64,000 nucleotides of DNA from Gammaproteobacteria bacterium (lineage in GTDB: Bacteria > Pseudomonadota > Gammaproteobacteria > Steroidobacterales > XN24): assembly GCA_029287575.1 (NCBI GenBank), contig JARFQW010000042.1:44677-108676 (forward strand). Reading direction: 5' to 3'. The position numbers and the translations under genes were made by a program. Positions 44,685 through 53,187 of this stretch are shown piece by piece. Every line of letters starts with the position of its first letter. Positions within the stretch are counted from its first letter, which is position 1. The notes under the pieces were generated by a model that was not told where the DNA came from, did no database searches, and worked only from the letters and a program-made list of their open reading frames with translations.

Positions 44685-45742
44685 AGACGGTCGTCGTCGA
44701 CAAGATTGCGTCCGTCGCCATGAGCTGCCGGCTGGGCCGTGAAGTCCGGGTCTCCCCCGATATCGTCTGCGAAGAAGGCGTGGTCATTGCCGTCGAGGTA
44801 CTGACCAACAAGGCCCGCTACAACCAGCTCGAACTGGCCTCCGGCCGCATGGCCCAGGTCAAGGCCGGCGACATCGTCGTCGGCGCTCTCGGGCACCGCA
44901 GCGCGCTGTTTGGCTACTCCGGTCATCTTCCGACCCGGCTGGCCCCCGGAGATCCGGTCAATATTCTCAATCTCGGCGGCGTGATGGGTATCTGCGATTC
45001 CGCGAATCCGGATCGTGGCCAGCCGTTTGCGTGCCGGGTCCTGGGCGGCGTGCTGACGTTCCCGTATCTCGGCGAGCGGATCGGCCGGCCAGCCAGGGTC
45101 GGAGAGCGCGCGCTGCCCGACGCCCCCGATTGCCGGCTCTACGGCGTTCCCGTCATAGGCCTGGCCGGCACCTGCATGGACGCCGGGAAAACGGCGGCAG
45201 CTTGCGCGATCATCAGCCGCCTCTGCCATGCCGGGCTGAAGGTGGCGGCGTTCAAGGCAACGGGCGTTTCGCTGCGCAGGGACATTCTCGCCATGGAGGA
45301 CGCCGGCGCCAGCCAGACAGGCATATTCACGGATTTCGGCGTCGTGACCACGACCTCGTCCAACGGACCTGGGCTCACCCGGGCCATGCTGAGTGAACTG
45401 GCTTCCGAAAAGCCCGACGTTATCGTGTTCGAACTCGGCGACGGGCTTCTGGGCACCTACGGCGTTGAGGCGATCCTCAAGGACGAGAAGGTCAGGGCCG
45501 CCCTGACCGGACTGGTTCTGTGCGCGAACGATCCGGTGGGCGCGTGGGGCGGTGTGGAGATCCTGCGCAAGCACTTCGGCATCGAACCGGCGGTCGTGAC
45601 CGGGCGCGCAACAGACAACGAAGTCGGTGCCGCGTTGATCCGCGAGCGCATGGGCGTGCCCGCCTTCAATGCCCTGACCCAGGAAGCGGAACTCGGAGAG
45701 TGCATCCAAGGGGTGCTCGCCGCCCCGGGAGCGCCGGCATGA
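44681..45742 (+). CDS. DUF1611 P-loop protein in arginine operon; candidate glutamate N-acyltransferase
   Basis: 353 residues. The N-terminal Rossmann-like domain (about 1-125) contains VEVLTNKARYNQLE and GVMGICDSANP. The C-terminal domain is a P-loop of the dethiobiotin-synthetase/CobQ type, with Walker A GTCMDAGKT (about 164-172) and acidic stretches VFELGDGLLG and LCANDPVGAWGG. The family is DUF1611. From memory it includes DgcN, a D-glutamate N-acetyltransferase. It lies between argG and argC with 4-base overlaps on both sides (GTGA, ATGA), so it is translated with the pathway. The operon has no ArgA, ArgJ or GNAT domain; this gene is the natural candidate for acylating glutamate. That function is inference. 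Confidence 0.85.
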   Translation: MKTVVVDKIASVAMSCRLGREVRVSPDIVCEEGVVIAVEVLTNKARYNQLELASGRMAQVKAGDIVVGALGHRSALFGYSGHLPTRLAPGDPVNILNLGGVMGICDSANPDRGQPFACRVLGGVLTFPYLGERIGRPARVGERALPDAPDCRLYGVPVIGLAGTCMDAGKTAAACAIISRLCHAGLKVAAFKATGVSLRRDILAMEDAGASQTGIFTDFGVVTTTSSNGPGLTRAMLSELASEKPDVIVFELGDGLLGTYGVEAILKDEKVRAALTGLVLCANDPVGAWGGVEILRKHFGIEPAVVTGRATDNEVGAALIRERMGVPAFNALTQEAELGECIQGVLAAPGAPA

Positions 45743-46791
45743 GCACCAGGCTGCCGGTGGGCGTACTGGGCGGCACCGGTTACGTGGCCGGGGAGATCCT
45801 GCGGCTGCTGGCCGCGCATCCGGGACTCGAGCCGGCCATCGTCGCGTCCGACAGCCAGGCCGGGGCACCGCTGACCGGTGCATTCCCCACCCTGTTTCCG
45901 CGCCTGGAGGGGCAGGCTTTTGCGAGCCGGGACGACCTGACCGCCGCGGTGGCCGACGGTCGCCTGGCGGGAGTGTTTTCCGCTGCGCCCCACGGTGTGT
46001 CGGCGGCCATGCTCGATGCCCTGCTGACCGCGGCACCAGCGGGATTTCGCATCGTCGACGTGTCCGCGGATTTCCGGTACCCGTCGGCCGCGGCCTTCGA
46101 GGCAGTCTACGGCATGCCTCACGGCGCACCCGGGCGGATCAGCGACTTTCGCTGCGCGGTTCCGGAACACCTTCCGGACCTGCCCCCGGGGCATGTCGGC
46201 CATCCAGGCTGTTTCGCCACCGCCATGCTGCTGGGCATCGTGCCCTTGCTGCGCGCGGGCCTCATCGAGAGCGACGTGTTCGCCTCGGGTATTACCGGGA
46301 GCACCGGCTCCGGACGGGGCCTCAAGGACACCACGCATCATCCCGAGCGCCACGCCAACCTGTTTGCCTACAAGCCCCTCGCCCATCGCCACTCCCCCGA
46401 GGTCGAAGGTCTTGCACAGGCCGCCGCGGACGCGCGCCTGCGGCTGCACTTCGTACCGCACTCCGGTCCGTTTGCCCGCGGCATCGAAATGACGCTCCAG
46501 GGCCGCTGTGCCGGCAGCCCGGACGCCGCGGACCTGACGGCGGCGCTGACCCGCGCCTACGAGGCCAGCCCGTTCGTCCATGTCACCTCGGCACCGCCGC
46601 GGCTCAAGGACGTGGTGGGTTCCAACCAGGCCCGGCTCGCAGCCGCCACGGACGGCACGACATGGACCGTCTCGGTGGTCATCGACAATCTGCTCAAGGG
46701 CGCGGCGGGGGGCGCCGTCCAGTGGATGAACCGGCTGCTGGATCTGGAGGAGACCGCGGGGCTGGACGCACCGGCGGCGGGCTGGCTGTGA
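45739..46791 (+). CDS. argC: N-acyl-gamma-glutamyl-phosphate reductase
   Basis: 350 residues. The NADP-binding start is VGVLGGTGYVAGEILRLLAAHP, the catalytic Cys is in VGHPGCFATAM, and the late His is in HFVPHSGPFARG. It reduces the acylglutamyl phosphate to the semialdehyde. Overlaps exist on both sides: ATGA with the DUF1611 gene and GTGA with the aminotransferase gene. A Tyr in GTGYVAGE and a long C-terminal tail are unremarkable. Confidence 0.94.
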   Translation: MSTRLPVGVLGGTGYVAGEILRLLAAHPGLEPAIVASDSQAGAPLTGAFPTLFPRLEGQAFASRDDLTAAVADGRLAGVFSAAPHGVSAAMLDALLTAAPAGFRIVDVSADFRYPSAAAFEAVYGMPHGAPGRISDFRCAVPEHLPDLPPGHVGHPGCFATAMLLGIVPLLRAGLIESDVFASGITGSTGSGRGLKDTTHHPERHANLFAYKPLAHRHSPEVEGLAQAAADARLRLHFVPHSGPFARGIEMTLQGRCAGSPDAADLTAALTRAYEASPFVHVTSAPPRLKDVVGSNQARLAAATDGTTWTVSVVIDNLLKGAAGGAVQWMNRLLDLEETAGLDAPAAGWL

Positions 46792-47939
46792 GCGCCTCGC
46801 ACCCGGCGCAGTCGGAAGGCGCCCAGATCCCGGTTTACGGCCAGCTGGACATCGAGCCCGTCGCCGGTGAGGGCGTCTGGATCACCACCGCCGACGGCCG
46901 GCGGATTCTGGATCTCTACGGCGGGCATGCGGTCGCGGCCCTGGGTTACGGGCATCCGAAACTGCTCGGAGCGATCCGCGAGCAGGCCGACGCGCTGCTG
47001 TTTCAGACCAACGCGGTCCCGATGGCCGTACGGGACCGGGCCGCGGCGGCCCTGGCGGATTTTGCTCCGCAGGGACTGGACAAGGTGTTCCTGGTCAACA
47101 GCGGCGCGGAAGCCAACGAAAACGCGTTGCGGCTGGCCCTGCGCACGACCGGCCGGCCCGTAATCGTCGCCCTGGAGGCCGCGTTTCACGGTCGTCTCGC
47201 GGGTTGCGGCGCCGTCACCTGGGGATCGGAACGCTGGTACGGCTTTCCCCGCCAGCCCTTCGATGTGCGCTTCGTTCCGCGAGACGATCCCGAGGCCATG
47301 CGAGCCGCCGTGGGCGCGGATACCGCGGCGGTGATCATCGAACCCGTGCAGGGCGTGGCGGGCGCCTACCCCATATCGGCAACGGTGCTGGCGGCGGCCC
47401 GCGAGGCCACGTCCCGCCATGGCGCCCTGCTGATCTTCGACGAGGTGCAAAGCGGTGTCGGCCGCACGGGCTGGCCGTTCGCAGCCCAGCGGGCAGAAAT
47501 CACGCCCGACCTGATCACTGCCGCAAAGAGCCTGGCCGGGGGCTTTCCGGCCGGCGCCTTGATTGCCACTCCGGCGGTGTCGTCCCAGGTGGGCAAGGGC
47601 GACCTCGGGACGACCTTCGGCGGCGGGCCGGTTGCCTGCGCGGCGATTGCCGCGGTATTGGAAACCATCGAGGAAGAGGGGCTGCTGGAACAGGTTCGTG
47701 ACGTATCCGCATACCTCCAGGAGCGGTGTTCCACCGGGCCGGTGACCGGCATTCAGGGCGCCGGGTTTCTTCTCGGTCTGAAGCTGGACCGGCCGGCCCG
47801 GGAAGTGCAGGCCGCGCTCCTGGAGCGCAACATACTCACAGGAACGAGCGCCGACCCCCGGGTTCTCCGGCTGTTGCCGCCGCTGATCCTGCAGCGGACG
47901 CACGTGGACCGGCTGGCCGACGCCCTGGAGGATCTTTGA
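46788..47939 (+). CDS. argD: Acylornithine aminotransferase (class III)
   Basis: 383 residues, GTG start overlapping the argC TGA. Motifs are class III: LDLYGGHAVAALGYGHP, FLVNSGAEANENALRLA, the PLP Asp in LLIFDEVQSGVGRTG and the lysine in TAAKSLAGGFPAGA. It transaminates acylglutamate semialdehyde to acylornithine. The protein does not show whether the acyl group is acetyl or succinyl. Confidence 0.93.
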   Translation: MSASHPAQSEGAQIPVYGQLDIEPVAGEGVWITTADGRRILDLYGGHAVAALGYGHPKLLGAIREQADALLFQTNAVPMAVRDRAAAALADFAPQGLDKVFLVNSGAEANENALRLALRTTGRPVIVALEAAFHGRLAGCGAVTWGSERWYGFPRQPFDVRFVPRDDPEAMRAAVGADTAAVIIEPVQGVAGAYPISATVLAAAREATSRHGALLIFDEVQSGVGRTGWPFAAQRAEITPDLITAAKSLAGGFPAGALIATPAVSSQVGKGDLGTTFGGGPVACAAIAAVLETIEEEGLLEQVRDVSAYLQERCSTGPVTGIQGAGFLLGLKLDRPAREVQAALLERNILTGTSADPRVLRLLPPLILQRTHVDRLADALEDL

Positions 47940-47943
47940 CCCC

Positions 47944-48939
47944 ATGAATCACTTCACTCACTTAGGTGATTTGTCCCGCGACGATATCGCCGACCTCATG
48001 AAGATCGCGCATCTCGCCGACACGGACCGCACCTGGCAGCCGCTTGCCGGCAGGATTCTCGGCCTGGTGTTCATGAACCCCTCCCTGCGCACTCTCGCGT
48101 CCTTCCAGGCGGGAATGGCGCGCCTCGGCGGCTCCAGCTTCGTCATCACGCCGGGCAGCAGCTGGGCCCTCGAAACCCGGGAGGGTGTCGTCATGGACGG
48201 CGCCACGGCGGAGCACGTGCGCGAGGCCATCCCCGTTCTGGCGAGCTATGCGGACGCCATCGGCGTGCGCGCTTTCGCCGCCGGCCAGGATCTGGCCGAG
48301 GATCTGGCCGAGCCGGTCATGTCCCTGGTCAGGGACATCTCGCCTGTCCCGCTGATCAACATGGAGTCGGCCATGGACCATCCCTGCCAGGCGCTGGCCG
48401 ACTGGAAAACCCTGGACGATGAAGGTGTGCCGGCGGCCGGCGGCAAGTTCGTGCTCAGCTGGGCCAAGCACCCGAAGGCGCTCCCGCTGGCGGTGCCGGC
48501 GGCCGCGGTCCACATGGCGGCCCACCGCGGGATGGACGTCACGGTGCTGCGCCCGCCGGGGTTCGAGCTGCCCGAACCCGTCATGGCGCGAGCCCGGGCC
48601 GCGGCGGATGCCTCCGGGGGGTCCGTCATCGAGACGGACGACCGGGAAGCGGCCATGACGGATGCCCACGTGATCTATGCCAAGTCCTGGGGGTCGTCAA
48701 TGCACTATGGTGATGGCGAGGCGGATGCGGCGCTGCGCGCCGGCCTGGACGACTGGACCGTGGACGAACCCTGGTTCAAACCGGCGCGGCCGGACTGCAT
48801 CTTCATGCACTGCCTGCCGATCCGGCGCAACGTGGTTGCCGCCGACGCCGTTCTCGATGGTCCCCGCAGCCGTGTGCTGGGGCAGGCCCGAAACCGCATG
48901 CTCGCCCAGCAGGCGATTCTTCATCGTTTGCTGGCGTAA
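47944..48939 (+). CDS. argF': N-acyl-L-ornithine carbamoyltransferase (acetyl- or succinyl-type)
   Basis: 331 residues. Carbamoyl phosphate motif FMNPSLRT, GGSSFVITPG, VVMDGATAEHVREAIPV, MDHPCQALAD, and HCLPIRRN near the C-terminus match the Xanthomonas/Bacteroides acylornithine branch rather than canonical OTCases. By eye, the residue that is Glu92 in Xanthomonas acetylornithine and Pro90 in Bacteroides succinylornithine carbamoyltransferase is Ala89 here. This small non-acidic residue leans toward the succinyl type. It starts four bases after argD. The aminotransferase, kinase and reductase in the operon would then act on the same acylated intermediates. Confidence 0.9.
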   Translation: MNHFTHLGDLSRDDIADLMKIAHLADTDRTWQPLAGRILGLVFMNPSLRTLASFQAGMARLGGSSFVITPGSSWALETREGVVMDGATAEHVREAIPVLASYADAIGVRAFAAGQDLAEDLAEPVMSLVRDISPVPLINMESAMDHPCQALADWKTLDDEGVPAAGGKFVLSWAKHPKALPLAVPAAAVHMAAHRGMDVTVLRPPGFELPEPVMARARAAADASGGSVIETDDREAAMTDAHVIYAKSWGSSMHYGDGEADAALRAGLDDWTVDEPWFKPARPDCIFMHCLPIRRNVVAADAVLDGPRSRVLGQARNRMLAQQAILHRLLA

Positions 48940-48950
48940 AGGAGATCCCG

Positions 48951-49901
48951 ATGTCCCTCCACAAACTTGGCGACCGCGCCATTGCCGTCACCGCCCTGAA
49001 GGCGGCGATCCCGTATATCCGGATGTTCAAACGATGCACGTTCGTCGTGAAAGCCGGCGGCGCGGTCTTCGCGGACGACGCGAGCACGCGGGCGCTGGTG
49101 GAACAACTGAGCATCCTCCACGAGGTCGGCATCCGTGTCGTGCTCGTTCACGGGGGCGGTCCCCAGTCCACGGCGCTGGCCGAGGCCCTCGAGGTACCTT
49201 CGGAATTCGTCCAGGGCCGGCGCGTTACCGACGCCCGGTCGCTGGAGGTCTCCACCATGGTGCTCAATGGGGAGATCAACACACGGATCCTCGCCGCAGC
49301 CCGGGATGCCGGGTTGCCGGCGGTCGGGATGAGCGGCGTGGACGCCGGCCTGATCCGCGCCGTCAAGCGTCCCCCGGTGCGGATCGAGTCCCACGGTGAC
49401 GTGGACTACGGGTTCGTGGGGGACATCCGGTCGGTCAACGAAGACGTTCTGGCCCGCCAGCTGGACGCGGGGTTTCTTCCGGTCATCAGCCCGCTGTCCG
49501 CGGATGACCAGGGCAACCTGTTGAACATTAACGCAGACACGGTGGCCGCAGCGGTGGCCGCCGCACTGAAGGCGGAGAAACTCATTCTCGCCACCGGCGC
49601 AGCGGGAATCCTCGCCGACCCGGCGGATCCCGGCTCGCTGGTGTCTTATCTGGACCTGCAGGGTCTGGAGAAAATGCTTGCCGAAGGGAGGCTGGCTGAC
49701 GGGATGCTGCCCAAGGCAGCCGCCATCGAGCAGGCGATCAGAGGTGGTGTCCACAGGGTACACGTCATATCCCACGACCTGCCGGACAGCCTGCTGCTTG
49801 AGGTCTTTACCAACGAGGGTACCGGCACGCTGGTGGTCAGAAGCATCGACAGCCTGTCACCCGCGGAACAGCAAAGCCAGTCTGGCGGAGAGGTCACATG
49901 A
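48951..49901 (+). CDS. argB: N-acylglutamate kinase
   Basis: 316 residues of amino-acid-kinase fold: FVVKAGGAVFAD, VVLVHGGGPQSTALAEAL, FVQGRRVTD, and LNINADTVAAAVAAAL. About 33 residues precede the KAGG strand, consistent with the N-terminal helix of arginine-sensitive hexameric kinases, so feedback by arginine is plausible. There is no C-terminal GNAT domain, so this is not the bifunctional synthase-kinase of Xanthomonas. It follows argF' by 11 bases and overlaps argH (ATGA). Confidence 0.93.
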   Translation: MSLHKLGDRAIAVTALKAAIPYIRMFKRCTFVVKAGGAVFADDASTRALVEQLSILHEVGIRVVLVHGGGPQSTALAEALEVPSEFVQGRRVTDARSLEVSTMVLNGEINTRILAAARDAGLPAVGMSGVDAGLIRAVKRPPVRIESHGDVDYGFVGDIRSVNEDVLARQLDAGFLPVISPLSADDQGNLLNINADTVAAAVAAALKAEKLILATGAAGILADPADPGSLVSYLDLQGLEKMLAEGRLADGMLPKAAAIEQAIRGGVHRVHVISHDLPDSLLLEVFTNEGTGTLVVRSIDSLSPAEQQSQSGGEVT

Positions 49902-51106
49902 GCAGACTCTGGGACAAGGGAGAGCCGCTGGACGAGGAGATCCTCCGCTACACCGCGGGCGAGGATCACGCACTGGACAACCGCCTCGTTCCCTACGACG
50001 TGCGCGCCTCGATCGCTCACGCGCGGATGCTGGCGGACAAGGAGCTCATCAGCGCGGATAACGTGCGCGCGATTGAAAAGGGGCTGGAGTCGATTGCCCA
50101 GGCCCATGCCAGGGGCGAGTGGCGAATCACCCTGGCCGAGGAGGACGTGCACACGGCCCTCGAGCAGCGCCTCACGGCTATCGATGCAGTGGCCGGGGCA
50201 AGCCTGCATCTGGGCCGGTCCCGCAATGACCAGGTGCTCGCGGCGCTGAGACTGTATCTAAAGGACGTGTGCAACGACCTGGCCAGCGGGGCACTGGCCG
50301 TGGCCGAGGCACTGGACGAACTGGCACAGCGCGAGAAGGACACGCCGCTGCCGGGTTATACGCACCTTCAGCCCGCGATGCCCAGCTCGGTGGAGCTGTG
50401 GGCCGGCGGCTACGCGACCGAGATCCGCGACGACGCGGCCGGGCTCGCCGCTGCCCGCCGCCGTTTCGACCGCAACCCGCTGGGCTCGGCAGCCGGGTAC
50501 GGCGTCCCGGTACTGCCCATCGACCGGGAGCACACCCGGGAGATGCTGGGCTTCGCCGAGGTCCATGAACCGGTGACCGCGGTCCAGCTGTCCCGCGGTA
50601 AGGCAGAGGCCCAGCTGGCATTCGAAATCCACCTGCTCATGCAGGACACCGGCCGGCTGGCTGCCGACCTGATCCTCTTCTGCTCCCAGGAATTCAGCTA
50701 CGTGGCGCTTCCAGTCAGCATGACGACCGGCTCATCGATCATGCCCCAGAAGCGCAACCCCGACGTGTTCGAGCTCATCCGCGCGCACAGCGCCACGAGC
50801 CTGGGGGCCCTCGTGGAGGTTCTGGCCGTGCCGGCCAAACTCACCTCCGGCTACCACCGGGATCTGCAGCTCATCAAGGCGCCGCTCTTCCGGGCCGTGG
50901 ACCTGGCGACGCACACCCTCGCCATCATCGCCCACGCCCTTCCCGAGGTGTCCTTCATTGAAGAAAACATCCGCATGGAACAACAGCTCTACGCCACCCA
51001 GGATGCCTTTCAGCTGGTCATGGACGAGGGGGTGCCCTTCAGGGAGGCGTACAAGCGCATAGGCGCCCGCTTCCGTTCCCGCGGCAAGGGAGGCAGCGAC
51101 AAATGA
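49898..51106 (+). CDS. argH: Argininosuccinate lyase
   Basis: 402 residues. Fumarase-superfamily motifs are HLGRSRNDQVLAALRL, YTHLQPAMPSS and the signature GSSIMPQKRNPD, which carries the catalytic serine. It splits argininosuccinate into arginine and fumarate. It is somewhat shorter than the usual 450-460 residues, mainly at the C-terminal end. The start overlaps argB and the stop overlaps the thioesterase gene. Confidence 0.95.
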   Translation: MSRLWDKGEPLDEEILRYTAGEDHALDNRLVPYDVRASIAHARMLADKELISADNVRAIEKGLESIAQAHARGEWRITLAEEDVHTALEQRLTAIDAVAGASLHLGRSRNDQVLAALRLYLKDVCNDLASGALAVAEALDELAQREKDTPLPGYTHLQPAMPSSVELWAGGYATEIRDDAAGLAAARRRFDRNPLGSAAGYGVPVLPIDREHTREMLGFAEVHEPVTAVQLSRGKAEAQLAFEIHLLMQDTGRLAADLILFCSQEFSYVALPVSMTTGSSIMPQKRNPDVFELIRAHSATSLGALVEVLAVPAKLTSGYHRDLQLIKAPLFRAVDLATHTLAIIAHALPEVSFIEENIRMEQQLYATQDAFQLVMDEGVPFREAYKRIGARFRSRGKGGSDK

Positions 51107-51549
51107 GCATCTGGACGACACGGCCGGAGCTGGCGCAGCTCAACAGCCTGATCGAGGGAACCCTGCTGGAATCGCTGGACATCCGTTTCACCGAGGTACG
51201 GGACGACGCCATTGTCGGCAGCATGGCCGTCGACCGGCGCACTCATCAGCCCTACGGCATCCTCCACGGGGGCGCGTCCGTCGCACTGGCAGAATCGCTG
51301 GGCAGCATGGCGGGCCATTTCTGCCGCCGGGATCCGGAGACACAGGTCGTGGGCCAGCACGTGGATGCCCATCACCTGCGGCCGGTGCGGTCCGGCCGGG
51401 TCCACGGTACGGCCAGACCCGTTCACATCGGCCGCCGGAGCCAGCTCTGGGAGGTTCGCATCACCGACGACGCCGATCGGCTGATCTGCGTTTCGGACCT
51501 GGTGCTCGCGGTCATTCCGGTGAAAGGGGCCGGCTCCCTCGAAACCTGA
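51103..51549 (+). CDS. PaaI/YdiI-type hotdog thioesterase
   Basis: 148 residues. Hotdog-fold signature: YGILHGGASVALAESLGSMAG, followed by VVGQHVDAHHLRPVRSGRVHG. It hydrolyses an acyl- or aroyl-CoA; the closest pattern is the YdiI/MenI group. ATG 51103 overlaps the argH stop (ATGA), making it the last coupled gene of the arginine operon. If the pathway uses an acyl-CoA donor, a CoA-thioesterase here could matter, but hitch-hiking is just as likely. Confidence 0.88.
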   Translation: MSIWTTRPELAQLNSLIEGTLLESLDIRFTEVRDDAIVGSMAVDRRTHQPYGILHGGASVALAESLGSMAGHFCRRDPETQVVGQHVDAHHLRPVRSGRVHGTARPVHIGRRSQLWEVRITDDADRLICVSDLVLAVIPVKGAGSLET

Positions 51550-51642
51550 GCCGGTCGAAACCGCGACGGTTGTCTCGCGGAGGCCATCGGCGTGATCGGT
51601 TTATACTCTTCGCCCCCCGGGAACCAGTTGAAGCCAACCTTT

Positions 51643-51903
51643 ATGCGCCGACTTCTTGCCGCCATGCTGATCGTAGCTGTCCTTGGCGCCTGCGGGATGA
51701 AAGGCGAGCTCTACCTTCCGGAGGGCGAGTCCAATGCGCCGCCTCTGAAGGACCAGGGGATCGACCCGGTGCTGGACCCGTCGGAGCCCTGGGATGCGGA
51801 TGACCTGGATGATCCCATCGACGGCCCCGCCGACGACGAGGGCGCTGAAGAAGCGGAGACGGGCACGACGCCCGACGACACCCCGGACCCCGAATCACCG
51901 TGA
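51643..51903 (+). CDS. lptM: LPS translocon maturation chaperone LptM (YifL/LppL)
   Basis: 86 residues. The signal ends in lipobox LGAC; the mature start CGMKGELYLPEG matches the short conserved LptM segment (CGxKGxLYxP). An acidic low-complexity tail follows. LptM helps LptD oxidative maturation. ATG 51643 gives a standard 17-residue signal; a TTG at 51628 would add five residues. The stop overlaps lysA (GTGA), the arrangement common in Pseudomonas-like genomes. TATACT at 51602-51607 may be a -10. Confidence 0.85.
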   Translation: MRRLLAAMLIVAVLGACGMKGELYLPEGESNAPPLKDQGIDPVLDPSEPWDADDLDDPIDGPADDEGAEEAETGTTPDDTPDPESP

Positions 51904-53141
51904 CCTCTTGGTATGGATACGAGCGGGGTGAACTGCACGCCGACGGTGTACCCCTGGCCTCCCTGGCTGATGAGTTCGGCACCCCTTGCTATGTCTATTC
52001 CCGGCAGGCGCTGGAAGCACGGTTTGCCGCCTTTGATCACGCTTTCCGGCGTGACGCGCTCGTTTGTTATGCGGTCAAGGCAAACTCCAACCTCGCCGTC
52101 CTGCAGGTTCTGGCCCGGGCAGGCGCCGGTTTCGACATTGTCTCGCTCGGTGAGCTCAAGCGCGTCATCGCTGCCGGGGGCGACCCGGGCAAATCCGTGT
52201 TCGCCGGCGCCTGCAAGCTCGATCATGAGCTCGAGGGCGCACTGCAGGCCGGCATTCGGTGTATCAACGTCGAGTCCGAGGCAGAACTCGAAAGCCTCGG
52301 GGAGACCGCCGGGCGCCTTGGCGTGGAAGCCCCGGTCGCCCTGCGGGTCAACCCGGACGTCGCCGCCGGCGCTCACCCGCATATCGCCACGGGTCTGAAG
52401 GAGCACAAGTTCGGCATTCCGCTGGACCGGGCCCGGGACATCTACGACCGAATCGCCGCCCACGATGCGCTCCGGGCCCACGGGGTGGCCTGCCACATCG
52501 GGTCCCAGATCATGGACCTGGCGCCGCTCGCGGAATCCGCCGCCCGGGTCGCCGAACTGGCCCGGGAACTCCTGTCCGCGGGCCATGAACTGGTCAGCCT
52601 CGATCTCGGCGGCGGTCTGGGTACGGATACGCCGGACCAGGCAGCGCCCTCACCGCTTCAGCTGGCCCGGGCCCTCGAGGAGGCCACGGCGGGGCTGGAC
52701 CTCGAGCTGGTCATCGAGCCCGGCCGCGCCATCGCCGGACCCGCGGGCCTCCTGCTGACCAGGGTGGCCTACACAAAGGACGGGGATGACCGGGCGTTTG
52801 CCCTCGTGGATGCGGCGATGAACGATCTCCTGAGGCCGGCACTGTACGGAGCCTGGCACGACATTCTCCCGGTCGTGCCCGCAGGCAGTGCGCGGCGCAT
52901 GGATGTTGTCGGCCCGGTGTGCGAGTCGGCCGACTTTCTCGGCAAGGACCGGGAGCTGGCCGTCACCGCGGGCAGTCTGCTGGCGGTGGCCGATGCCGGC
53001 GCCTACGGATTTACGATGAGCTCCAACTACAACAGTCGGCCGCGCTGCGCGGAGGTCATCATCGACTCGGGACAGGCCCGGCTGATACGGGCCCGCGAAA
53101 CCTTTGACGACCTGGTCCGCGGCGAACGGCTGCTGGCCTGA
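51900..53141 (+). CDS. lysA: Diaminopimelate decarboxylase
   Basis: 413 residues, GTG start. PLP lysine in CYAVKANSNLAVL, then HIGSQIMDLAPLAE, LDLGGGLG, IEPGRAI and the active-site Cys in GPVCESADFLGKD. It makes L-lysine from meso-diaminopimelate. It is coupled to lptM by GTGA and lies 47 bases before polA. No dapF follows, unlike in many relatives. Confidence 0.96.
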   Translation: MTSWYGYERGELHADGVPLASLADEFGTPCYVYSRQALEARFAAFDHAFRRDALVCYAVKANSNLAVLQVLARAGAGFDIVSLGELKRVIAAGGDPGKSVFAGACKLDHELEGALQAGIRCINVESEAELESLGETAGRLGVEAPVALRVNPDVAAGAHPHIATGLKEHKFGIPLDRARDIYDRIAAHDALRAHGVACHIGSQIMDLAPLAESAARVAELARELLSAGHELVSLDLGGGLGTDTPDQAAPSPLQLARALEEATAGLDLELVIEPGRAIAGPAGLLLTRVAYTKDGDDRAFALVDAAMNDLLRPALYGAWHDILPVVPAGSARRMDVVGPVCESADFLGKDRELAVTAGSLLAVADAGAYGFTMSSNYNSRPRCAEVIIDSGQARLIRARETFDDLVRGERLLA

Positions 53142-53187
53142 CAGGACCGAAAGAACCGGATCCGGTGCGAGGAACCGTCCCGACCCC

